A DNA stretch of 8,765 bases from Spirochaetaceae bacterium (GTDB lineage Bacteria; Spirochaetota; Spirochaetia; Treponematales; Breznakiellaceae). The DNA lies in contig JAITJK010000194.1 of the NCBI GenBank assembly GCA_031278935.1, positions 1 through 8,765 of the forward strand. The letters are read 5' to 3'. Under the pieces are notes generated by a model. That model searched no databases and had not been told where the DNA came from. It worked only from the letters and a program-made list of their open reading frames with translations. Positions 1-5,951 of the stretch are shown here, piece after piece (the first letter of the stretch is position 1; each line of letters begins with the position of its first letter). The position numbers and the translations under genes were made by a program.

Positions 1-1
1 A

Positions 2-934
2 GCCCGGGAATTCCTTGATCAGGGCCACCAGGTTACGGTGTACGATAACCTTTCAAGCGGTCTACGGGAGAATCTTTTCCCCGATGCCACCTTTATCCAC
101 GGGGATATCCAAGACTATCCTCGCTTGGTTCGGACGGCCCGGCGAGGCTTCGACGCCCTAGTCCACCTAGCTGCGTACAAAGCTGCGGGAGAATCCATGG
201 TAAAGCCGGAAAAGTATTCCTTGAACAACATCAACGGGACCATGCACCTCCTTAATGCGGCGGTAGAGGCCCATATCCCCGGTATTATTTTCTCTTCCAG
301 CGCGGCGGTCTACGGAGAACCTGTGTATCTGCCGGTGGACGAGCAACATCCTACAAGGCCTGAAAACTATTATGGCTTTACCAAACTTGAGATCGAGCGT
401 TTTTTGGGGTGGTATGAGAAACTCAAAGGGATTCGTTTCGCTGTACTCCGGTATTTCAATGCTGCAGGCTACGATGTACAGGGCCGTATCGCCGGGCTTG
501 AACAAAACCCGGCCAACCTCATTCCGGTGGTCATGGAAGCGGCTTGTGGAATCCGGGAAGAGGTGCAGGTCTTTGGAAATGATTACGACACCCCCGACGG
601 GACGGGAGTCCGGGATTATGTTCATGTTAGTGATTTGGCCCGGGGGCATGTAGCAGCCTTGGATTACATCCAGCAGCACCAGCACAGCCTCACGGTGAAT
701 TTGGGAAGTGAGACAGGCTTTTCCGTCCTGGAAATCCTTGAGGCCGCCCGTAGGATAAGCGGAAAGCCCATCCCTGCGAAGATAAGCGGCCGCAGGCCAG
801 GAGATCCGGGAACCCTCACCGCTTCTGCCGCCTATGCCCGCAAGACCCTGGGCTGGAGCGCCCGGTTTTCGGACCTCGATACCCTGGTGGGCTCTAGTTG
901 GCAGGCCTACCGGAAGCGCTACCCCCACGTTTAA
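2..934 (+). CDS. galE: UDP-glucose 4-epimerase (5' end outside window)
   Basis: Cytoplasmic NAD-dependent enzyme that interconverts UDP-glucose and UDP-galactose (Leloir pathway, sugar precursors for glycans). The frame is already open at base 2 and reads AREFLDQGHQ before a GTG at 38 that is internal, not the start. The missing part is the glycine-rich nucleotide-binding loop (about 20 residues). Counting from base 38, the extended short-chain dehydrogenase landmarks are HLAAYKAAGESM (43-54), the Ser-rich FSSSAAVYGEP (85-95), the catalytic Tyr112-x3-Lys116 pair (YYGFTK), RYFNAAG (138-144), NLIP (160-163) and the C-terminal VRDYVHVSDLARGH (191-204), typical of GalE. Full length would be about 330 residues, normal for the family. 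The M20 hydrolase starts 18 bp after the stop, so the two are probably one transcript, although no functional link is obvious. Epimerases of this family can have other UDP-sugar substrates, but the motifs favour GalE. Confidence 0.93.
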   Translation, partial: AREFLDQGHQVTVYDNLSSGLRENLFPDATFIHGDIQDYPRLVRTARRGFDALVHLAAYKAAGESMVKPEKYSLNNINGTMHLLNAAVEAHIPGIIFSSSAAVYGEPVYLPVDEQHPTRPENYYGFTKLEIERFLGWYEKLKGIRFAVLRYFNAAGYDVQGRIAGLEQNPANLIPVVMEAACGIREEVQVFGNDYDTPDGTGVRDYVHVSDLARGHVAALDYIQQHQHSLTVNLGSETGFSVLEILEAARRISGKPIPAKISGRRPGDPGTLTASAAYARKTLGWSARFSDLDTLVGSSWQAYRKRYPHV

Positions 935-952
935 GGACTGCGAGGAGAAACG

Positions 953-2200
953 ATGGTGAACCAAGGCATTGACGTGTTTATTGATAGGGCTCTCCCCCTG
1001 GTGGTGGAGTTAGAAACCGAGCTCACCAAGCGGCCTGCCATAGCCCCAGTATCCGGGGGTGCGGGGGAGCTGGACAAGGCGGAGTTTCTGGAATCCTGGC
1101 TTAAAGGCCAGGGCATCACCACTCTAGAACGGTACGACGCCCCGGATCCCTGGGCCAAGGGCGGGAAACGGCCTAACCTGGTGGCCACGCTTGGGGGTCT
1201 TGAGGACAGTCCGCGCCTATGGATTATGACCCATCTCGATGTGGTCCCTCCGGGGGAACGAAACCTCTGGGACAGCGATCCCTGGGCCGTGGTCCATAAG
1301 GAGGGACGGCTCTTTGGCCGGGGCGTAGAGGACAACCAGCAGGGACTTACCGCCTCGGTTATCGCGGCCCTGGCCCTGGTGAAGCAGGGAATACGCCCTC
1401 CCCATACAGTAAAGCTCCTATTCGTCGCCGATGAGGAGGTAGGCAGCGAGTACGGCATCCAATGGCTCCTTAAGAACCAGTGCCTTTTCAAGCCCGGAGA
1501 CATGGTTCTCGTCCCAGACGGTGGAGATTGTGTGGGGGCGACCATAGAAATCGCCGAGAAGAACCTTCTGTGGCTTCGGTGCCAGATCACCGGGGTCCAG
1601 GCCCACGGTTCCCGGCCTCATCAGGGGGTTAATGCCCATCTGGCCGCAGCGGACCTGGCCCTGAGCCTGCATACCGGGCTATCCCAGGCCTTTCCCCAGC
1701 GGGATCCGCTCTTTGTGCCGGATTATTCCACCTTCGAGCCCACCAAGCACGAGGCCAATGTACCGAACATCAACACCATTCCGGGGGAAGAGGTGTTTTA
1801 CATGGATATGCGTATTCTGCCCCAGTATACAGTGAAAACGGTGATGGAAGAGGTGCACAGGATTAAAGCCCAGATTGAGGCTAAGTACCGGGTCCGCATC
1901 ACCGGTACGCCGGTACAGACCATGGAATCCTTGCCCACCCCGGCGGATACGCCCCTTGCGGCCTTACTTTCCCAGGCGGTGAAGGAGGTGTACCGGGTGG
2001 ACACTCGGCTTATTGGCGTAGGCGGCGGTACTGTGAGCGCTCATCTACGGAACGCGGGTATCCCTGCGGTGGTATGGTCTCGACTGGACAACACCGCCCA
2101 CCAACCCAACGAGTACGCGATCCTTGACAACATTCTAGGAGACGCCAAAGTTATGGCCCGTCTTATGTCTCGCCAGGGGCTACCTGACTTGAAGGCCTAG
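953..2200 (+). CDS. M20-family zinc hydrolase (peptidase/deacylase)
   Basis: A 415-residue cytoplasmic M20/M28-type metallohydrolase, probably cleaving an amide bond in a peptide or N-acyl amino acid. The exact substrate cannot be read from sequence. The di-zinc site is complete: His94 and catalytic Asp96 in MTHLDVVPPG, bridging Asp127 in GRGVEDNQQG, catalytic Glu161 and ligand Glu162 in ADEEVGS, Asp189 in VPDGGD, and His383 in TAHQPNEYA. His218 (QAHGS) sits in the dimerisation/lid domain, about residues 205-320. The pattern ERYDAPDPW, FEPTKHEANVPNINTIPG and VGGGTVSAHLRNAGIPAVVWS matches the subgroup catalogued as PRK13983, whose members are often mislabelled diaminopimelate aminotransferase. 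No PLP-enzyme features are present, so that label should not be copied. The ATG is preceded by GAGGAG at a good distance and lies 18 bp after galE. Length is normal and no defects are visible. Confidence 0.92.
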   Translation: MVNQGIDVFIDRALPLVVELETELTKRPAIAPVSGGAGELDKAEFLESWLKGQGITTLERYDAPDPWAKGGKRPNLVATLGGLEDSPRLWIMTHLDVVPPGERNLWDSDPWAVVHKEGRLFGRGVEDNQQGLTASVIAALALVKQGIRPPHTVKLLFVADEEVGSEYGIQWLLKNQCLFKPGDMVLVPDGGDCVGATIEIAEKNLLWLRCQITGVQAHGSRPHQGVNAHLAAADLALSLHTGLSQAFPQRDPLFVPDYSTFEPTKHEANVPNINTIPGEEVFYMDMRILPQYTVKTVMEEVHRIKAQIEAKYRVRITGTPVQTMESLPTPADTPLAALLSQAVKEVYRVDTRLIGVGGGTVSAHLRNAGIPAVVWSRLDNTAHQPNEYAILDNILGDAKVMARLMSRQGLPDLKA

Positions 2201-2465
2201 TCTCTGAGGAGTCGCGTGGTTAGGGGACAGTTCGACCTCGCTTCGGTTTCTGCCGCTCAGGCCTGAAGGTATGATAACGTGAGTTCGATAGCATAGGGGT
2301 CAGACCCCTAGCGAATTCATGGTATCTTAATGTACAGCGTGTGAGTCTTGCCATGACACGCCCTGCGTTAATGAATCTGCCAGAGAATACAGACCTTTTC
2401 CAAAATTGCACAGAGCGTAAGGGCCTTACAATCGCTCTCTGAAAAGGGTTTTCAAATACGCAACG
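2201..2465. other. Intergenic region without a convincing gene
   Basis: No reading frame here looks coding on either strand. It holds a GGGGACAG motif (2223-2230), the perfect palindrome described separately (2294-2310), and a small dyad GAAAAGGGTTTTC near 2440-2452 that is too AT-rich to call a terminator. No clear terminator for the galE/M20 transcript was seen. Confidence 0.5.
2294..2310. repeat. Perfect 17-bp palindrome (8-bp arms)
   Basis: TAGGGGTC and GACCCCTA are exact reverse complements around a single central A. A GGGGTCAGACCCC core of this kind is familiar from intergenic repeats in many bacteria, some of them associated with REP-type transposases (from memory, not searched). A 1-nt loop makes an RNA terminator unlikely. 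It could be a protein-binding site or the remnant of a dispersed repeat. Only one copy lies in this window. Confidence 0.6.
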
Positions 2466-2700
2466 CTATCCACGTTTGGGGGCCTTAATCGGGTAGTGAG
2501 ACGTCAAGGCTTCGACCTTGTCCCGGATAGTCTGGCCCTAGCCGCAGGTCATAGGTGAGGAAAGCCGAACCTCCCCGCCACATGTATACCAGCCGTTCCG
2601 CCGGGTAAAAACGTCTCCGGTGTTTCCTGGCTTTTGATAATTCCTCGAACATCACCGCACTCAATTTGTACCTGTTGCAACCGAATTGCATAATCAGCAT
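2466..2700 (-). pseudogene. Possible decayed gene, function unknown
   Basis: On the minus strand one ATG frame is open from 2700 to 2485 (71 residues, with MFEELSKARKHRRRFYPAE and YDLRLGPDYPGQG). A second frame over the same bases reads LQQVQIECGDVRGIIKSQ and PETFLPGGTAGIHVAGRF before a TGA at 2549-2551. A third frame supplies a protein-like tail, IRDKVEALTSHYPIKAPKRG, ending at 2466. Protein-like text moving between frames suggests an old gene broken by small indels, but no family was recognised. It could also be a short intact ORF (2700-2485) or chance. No strong ribosome binding site precedes the ATG. Confidence 0.25.
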
Positions 2701-2956
2701 TGAATCCCGCCCTTTACCCGGAATTTCCCGGTTTTCAGACGATTTTTGCCCATAAATCAGGCTTTTATAGGGTTTTGAAGTTATTTGAAGAAATTTTAAC
2801 GCCAGTACCGGGACTCACATTTTCTCACGGTTTTCTCGCACTTTTCACATTCTATTTTTGGAATTTTCGGCGGACTTTTTTCGCTAATTCTTTACGGCAT
2901 ATAGACTTACGGCATCGCGGGGGCTTCCCTCGAAATTCAAATTTTCCCAGTCCCCC
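2701..2956. other. AT-rich stretch, no gene seen
   Basis: Between the doubtful minus-strand frame and the transposase fragment the sequence is rich in T runs. One + frame is open (2700-3041), but its translation (many Phe, Pro, Arg and Asn) looks like low-complexity readthrough, and the real signal at its right end lies in a different frame. No promoter, terminator or repeat was recognised. It may be the non-coding end of the IS element whose fragment follows. Confidence 0.4.
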
Positions 2957-3055
2957 ACAGCCGCCCTGGAACAAGGTCAATCCATGCGTGCTGTCGCCGA
3001 ATCCCTGGGGAGAAACCCCGCGTCCATCAGCCGGGAGATAAGAGAGAACCGAATG
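2957..3055 (+). mobile_element. IS30-family transposase fragment (HTH_38 only)
   Basis: In the frame containing bases 2984-2986 the translation ALEQGQSMRAVAESLGRNP followed by ASISREIRENRM matches the N-terminal helix-turn-helix of IS30-type transposases (usual pattern: LxxGxSxRxIAxxLGRxxSTISREIxRN). These domains bind the element's terminal inverted repeats. The frame closes at 3092-3094, soon after the domain. There is no DDE catalytic core, no start codon with a ribosome binding site, and no recognisable inverted repeats or target duplication. The copy is therefore a dead remnant of perhaps a tenth of a full element, and it marks this stretch as an insertion area. Homology upstream of about 2957 is not evident. 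Confidence 0.72.
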
Positions 3056-3266
3056 GATCGTCCCCTTATCCTCTTGATATTTCTCCCTTGCTAAGGTATA
3101 TTATAGAGGTTAAACTTTACATGGGCGTGGCGGCGTCCGCAGACTTAAAGTTCTGATAAAAGATTTCAGGAAAGGGATGGTTGGTTACTATGTGCTATTC
3201 CGCGCGTTTTACCACAGAACATCATAACAGAATGTCTCTAGCGGGCCTCTGCTGTTTTTTCTCTTA
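3056..3266. other. Non-coding spacer, nothing recognised
   Basis: Between the IS30 fragment and the C tract no frame longer than about 35 codons looks coding. A short + frame around 3115-3226 (GVRRLKVLIKDFRKG, then YYVLFRAFYHRTS) is mildly protein-like but has no start codon or partner. It may be another fragment of decayed mobile DNA. Confidence 0.35.
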
Positions 3267-3502
3267 CCCCCCCCCCCCCCCCCCCGTTGGGCAATCTAGA
3301 ATATAATTTTCCACCGCTTCTTTCAATAAACAAACGATACCGTATAGTCCAACAACGGAAACTGTCCCATCTATCGTGTTGCGAAATATATCTTTGCCAA
3401 AACCGCATCTACCGTCGCCGGTATATAAAGGGAGGCATAGAATGACATAACGGCAAAAATCAAAAACGCTGTTTCAATCGACAGGTAGTATTTCTCAATA
3501 GT
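3264..3502 (-). pseudogene. Possible frameshifted gene remnant ending in the poly-G tract
   Basis: Two overlapping minus-strand frames look protein-like. One (3502-3371) reads YYLSIETAFLIFAVMSFYA and IPATVDAVLAKIYFATR, hydrophobic and membrane-like. The other (3473-3264) contains DGTVSVVGLYGIVCLLKEA and ENYILDCPT, then six Gly codons from the homopolymer and a TAA. Joining the first to the second near 3375 would give one plausible membrane protein fragment. No start codon or ribosome binding site was found and no family was recognised. Chance is a real alternative in AT-rich DNA. Confidence 0.22.
3267..3285. repeat. Homopolymer tract, 19 C residues
   Basis: An uninterrupted run of 19 C (G on the minus strand) lies about 440 bp upstream of the lipoprotein gene. 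Runs this long are prone to slipped-strand length change, and in Treponema pallidum poly-G tracts upstream of tpr genes vary in length and affect expression (established). Here the distance to the next + strand gene is too long for direct promoter-spacing control of that gene. The tract also ends the doubtful minus-strand frame, where a change in length would move the reading frame. The stated length may carry sequencing error. Confidence 0.9.
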
Positions 3503-3646
3503 TCATCTACGGCGAAGATTGTTAAAAATTGTTTTGCTATTTTAGGTGGGCTGGTGTTTTATGCTAAAGTTTATCGGCACAGGCGCTCTCTATATATCTT
3601 AAGACTTTGTATAGTTTAAAAATTATTAAAAAATTTATGAGAACTA

Positions 3647-3675
3647 TTGATTAAAAATGTTTAGTTTGTTAAATT
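3647..3675 (+). promoter_or_regulatory. Candidate sigma-70 promoter of the lipoprotein gene
   Basis: TTGATT (3647-3652) and TAAATT (3670-3675) are separated by exactly 17 bp in an AT-rich region, each matching 4 of 6 consensus bases. Transcription would start near 3682, leaving a leader of about 45 nt that includes the strong AGGAGGT. AT-rich DNA gives many chance matches, so this is tentative. Confidence 0.35.
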
Positions 3676-3682
3676 TGCGTTG

Positions 3683-3702
3683 GTTAGTTAATAGATACTA
3701 AC
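3683..3702. promoter_or_regulatory. Small inverted repeat at the predicted transcription start
   Basis: GTTAGT and ACTAAC are exact reverse complements separated by 8 nt, directly at and after the predicted start point of the lipoprotein transcript. That is a position where a repressor could act. The arms are only 6 bp and no regulator family is recognised. A metal-responsive repressor would fit a ZinT-like product, but that is speculation. Confidence 0.22.
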
Positions 3703-3726
3703 ATAATATTTCTAGGAGGTCCTTTT

Positions 3727-4686
3727 ATGAAAAGGAGCGATTTTCTTTTCGGCAAGGCATTAAGCGTAGTAGGATTTGTTGTCTTTGTATTGCTGGCGGC
3801 GGGATGCGATAATGGAAGCACAGAAATACAGCCTAATGAGGAGCCAGTAATTGTAGATGGTCAAGACGTATCCGCGCTGATAAATTTGGCGGCAATAAGG
3901 GATGGCAAAGGAGAATATGATTTTTCCAAGTTGGATTTGACGAATACCGCAGTCTTCAAAGACGGCAAGGACGGCTCATATCTGGTTACCATCGGAGAGG
4001 AAACGCGCCTTGTGGGGGATACAACACTAAAAAGATGGGCTGGCGTGTGGGAGACATGGCAAGATTATATTAACCCGGATGCGGGCAAGGCGGCGCAGTA
4101 TCCCTACCTGGAAAAGGCATGGGGAATCGCTTACGACGCCTACATCGCGGCGTTCACGGCTGCCGGCATGGGAGATGCGATGAAGACGATGTACCCTGAC
4201 GTGGAGGCGCTCAAAAAGTATTGGGAAGGCATGACCGGTACCAAAGGTGTGTCTTCTTTACTGGTTGCGCAGAATAACGATTCAGACTATGTCTTATTGT
4301 GGCTTGGGGCAAACGGAACCTTGTACTCAGGAGGTTATACCATGATTGGCAAGATGGTCAAAGGGCTTGAGAACGCAGTTATGTATATTTTTGAGGCTAA
4401 TGGGTCTGCTGCTAACGCTGCGGCGTATAAATATCTTGTCACCATGGCGCCTGATATGGAGGGAGACAGCACGTACCCTATAGCGGCTCATTATCATTTT
4501 CAATTCGGCCCTGTGCTTGATGATCTGTTGAATAACGGTCCGCTCTATAATGGGACTGACAAAAATATTAAAGACGCAAAATGGTACGCAACCATGATTG
4601 ATTCAACCGCGTCTGGCTTGGCAAAGTATAATGTCATCTTAGGTATGCACAGAGCTGAAAAGTGGAAAGAATTGCCCAACGATTAA
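3727..4686 (+). CDS. Lipoprotein with divergent ZinT/YodA-like domain
   Basis: A 319-residue exported lipoprotein. The N-terminus is a lipoprotein signal: charged MKRSDFLFGK, a hydrophobic core (about 11-24) and a lipobox LAAGC with Cys27 as the lipidated residue, so the product should be membrane-anchored outside the cytoplasm. Residues about 100-293 resemble the ZinT (YodA) and AdcA C-terminal metal-binding domain: RWAGVWETW (103-111), YPDVEALKKYWEGMTGT (156-172), then YIFEANGSAANAAAYKYLV (220-238) and AAHYHFQFG (253-261). His255 and His257 correspond to the HxH zinc ligands of ZinT. The third ligand, His of the usual SDH before it, is not present (MAPDMEGD), so metal binding may be altered. 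Residues 28-99 are a linker or extra segment. AGGAGGT at 3714-3720 fixes the ATG. Base composition is more AT-rich than the flanking metabolic genes, consistent with acquisition. It stands alone, with no transporter genes beside it. The fold assignment is by eye. Confidence 0.8.
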   Translation: MKRSDFLFGKALSVVGFVVFVLLAAGCDNGSTEIQPNEEPVIVDGQDVSALINLAAIRDGKGEYDFSKLDLTNTAVFKDGKDGSYLVTIGEETRLVGDTTLKRWAGVWETWQDYINPDAGKAAQYPYLEKAWGIAYDAYIAAFTAAGMGDAMKTMYPDVEALKKYWEGMTGTKGVSSLLVAQNNDSDYVLLWLGANGTLYSGGYTMIGKMVKGLENAVMYIFEANGSAANAAAYKYLVTMAPDMEGDSTYPIAAHYHFQFGPVLDDLLNNGPLYNGTDKNIKDAKWYATMIDSTASGLAKYNVILGMHRAEKWKELPND

Positions 4687-4778
4687 ACCCGGTTTGATGG
4701 TGGAGGGCTGCTTCTGTAACGTGAGGAAACGGAACGGTAAATTCTGTGTACCTACTTAATCAGAATAAAGCATGAAGG

Positions 4779-4925
4779 TTAAAGATACCGCAGGGCTTGT
4801 CCTGCCTTGTGGGTCTTGACCTGTATGAAGTCTTTTTTATCGCTCTCAGCGTAGCGTTTCTGAAACTTCCCCATAATGAAAAGGTTGCGGAGTTTTGTGC
4901 CCTGTTCCCTGATATGATCTATCAC
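4779..4925 (-). CDS. Small basic protein, unknown function
   Basis: A 48-codon minus-strand frame starts at a GTG (4925-4923) preceded by GGAGGT with about 6 nt spacing. A stop codon in the same frame lies directly before the GTG, so this start is the only one possible. It ends with TAA at 4779. The product begins VIDHIREQGTKLRNLFIMGK and continues FQKRYAESDKKDFIQVKTHK, is hydrophilic and basic, and has no signal or membrane segment. It lies 36 bp downstream of the Mu-like major head remnant on the same strand, so it may be a surviving gene or truncated gene from the same prophage. I did not recognise a family. It could also be a chance frame, though composition and ribosome binding site argue for a real or recently real gene. 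Confidence 0.45.
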   Translation of the reverse strand: MIDHIREQGTKLRNLFIMGKFQKRYAESDKKDFIQVKTHKAGQALRYL

Positions 4926-4961
4926 CTATACACCTCCCACCCTCCTGTTAGACATCGGCTA

Positions 4962-5243
4962 TTAAAAGATTAACCTTAATAGGCCGAGAGAGAGCATACT
5001 AACCCCGGGATTAGTAAATTGGGAACCCAGAAAATTTCTTTCCCGCCGGTGGCCCCCAGGGTTTTTATCCGCGCGTCCGTAAGACCACAGCCAGCCGTAG
5101 GTGTTGCTTTTCGTACTGGACAGAATGACCGTGGCAAGTAGTTTTCACACTGGCTTCGCGTCAATGTCCGCCATCCGGGTACTGAACTCATCCTGGAATG
5201 CGGTGTGAAGGTCGTTCAAAACGGTGTCGGGGATGATCGTTTT
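4962..5243 (-). pseudogene. Mu-like phage major head subunit gpT, N-terminal remnant
   Basis: The minus-strand frame 5243-4962 reads KTIIPDTVLNDLHTAFQDEF, then MADIDAKPV, a TGA (5147-5145), then KLLATVILSSTKSNTYGWL. This matches the start of Mu gpT-type head proteins, where a helix ending in F-x-x-x-F/L is followed by K-I/L-A-x-V-V-x-S-S-T-x-S-N-T-Y-G-W-L. gpT forms the phage capsid shell. Only about the first 60 of roughly 300 residues are recognisable. After GWL the translation no longer resembles the family and ends at a TAA. The ATG is not visible; the frame begins after a TAA at 5246-5244. The order, gpI/Z remnant then gpT on the same strand, is the Mu order. The internal TGA, lost start and missing C-terminus make it non-functional. 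Confidence 0.72.
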
Positions 5244-5620
5244 TTACCTTCCTTGATTTTTTGAAACTCATCAGCGGTGTAACCAATCGCTTTGGCAAGA
5301 GCAGTTTCCTCGGTGTTCAATACAGCGCTACCACCTTTGGCTACCGGAGGCGCTCCTTGTGGAGCTTGCGTTTCTGTGCTGATGATAGCCAGCCTTTTTA
5401 ATGAAGATAGTTTCCATTTTTTTAAGTCCTTCCTGCACGGCGTTGAGTTCGATAAATGGAGGCCAGAGCTTCCACCTCAATCGTCGTTTCTTTAAGAATC
5501 AATGCCAAAAACATTGCCTTGGTCATACTTACCTCCGTATAATTTTTTTCTGGCCCCTCGGTCTTCAGCGCCGATAATTGTAAGTTAGAGGAATTGATGA
5601 GGGCGGTACATAAGTCGCAG
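5244..5620 (-). pseudogene. Mu-like phage head protease/scaffold (gpI/Z) remnant
   Basis: Minus-strand pieces in three frames join into the C-terminal half of a Mu gpI-type protein, the head maturation protease whose C-terminal part acts as scaffold. From 5' to 3': LCTALINSSNLQLSALKTEG (about 5615-5556), running in frame into MTKAMFLALILKETTIEVEA (from 5526); a shift into FIELNAVQEGLKKMETIFIK; and another shift into the Pro-rich linker TQAPQGAPP and LNTEETALAKAIGYTADEFQ, close to the usual LxxxExxxAxxLGxSxEEF end. At least two indels break it. The ATG at 5526-5524 has GGAGG 5 nt upstream, reminiscent of the internal start that makes the Mu scaffold Z. The protease half is missing: near 5625 the sequence gives way to unrelated ADP-ribosylglycohydrolase text on the other strand. 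Confidence 0.68.
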
Positions 5621-5633
5621 ATATTTCCGAGCT

Positions 5634-5951
5634 GGCAAGTCGGAGGTGCAGCACTTCAACATCACCAGGGTCATCTCGTCCCTTGCCAATGCTCACGAGG
5701 GGGACGATACGGACACCACGGCGGTGGTAACCGGTGCGCTTGCCGGGCTTGCCTACGGACCGGACGCGATTCCCTCCGGCTGACTGGAAGCCCTGGTCGG
5801 ACACAGGAGGATTTGCCGGGGTTACTTCGGTCCATTCCCCATAGGAGAAAAGGAGACCCTTTTTTTGTACTATACGCAAAGCCATGACAATCACCATTCC
5901 CTAATCTATTCTTTGGCTTATACATTCGTACTAGACCCCCGGTTTGAGTAA
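5634..5951 (+). pseudogene. ADP-ribosylglycohydrolase, C-terminal fragment with internal TGA
   Basis: The + frame from 5634 reads ISSLANAHEGDDTDTTAVV then TGALAGLAYGPDAIPSG, a TGA at 5781-5783, then LEALVGHRRICRGYFG. This is the last conserved block of DraG/ARH-type ADP-ribosylglycohydrolases, where G-D-x-T-D-T-x-A supplies Mg2+ ligands (here 5700-5720) and is followed by A-I-P-x-x-W-L-E-A-L. These enzymes remove ADP-ribose from proteins or small molecules. The TGA sits where the family has Trp, so a single TGG to TGA change explains it. The N-terminal two thirds, with the other metal and substrate residues, are absent. After the TGA the frame stays open to 5951, but the last 35 or so codons are not recognisably DraG. 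No start codon or ribosome binding site fits. Confidence 0.66.

Noticed and set aside
167..964. Open minus-strand frame of 265 codons
   Set aside because: It is antisense to galE, which has a full set of family motifs; the translation shows no family features.
931..1590. Open minus-strand frame of 219 codons
   Set aside because: Antisense to the M20 hydrolase, whose zinc ligands are all present; Ser/Arg/Pro-rich text typical of GC-rich shadows.
2700..3041. Open + frame of 113 codons as a gene
   Set aside because: Low-complexity Phe/Pro/Arg text; the IS30 helix-turn-helix at its right end lies in a different frame.
3679..3707. TTGGTT-N16-CATAAT as the lipoprotein promoter
   Set aside because: Transcription would begin at the Shine-Dalgarno itself, leaving no usable leader; the pair at 3647-3675 fits better.
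4976..5191. Open minus-strand frame of 71 codons as a gene
   Set aside because: The overlapping frame carries the recognisable gpT text; this one does not resemble the family.
5781..5783. TGA as a selenocysteine codon, given the selenium enzyme next door
   Set aside because: The position is a conserved Trp in the family, the gene lacks its N-terminal part, and no convincing selenocysteine hairpin follows.
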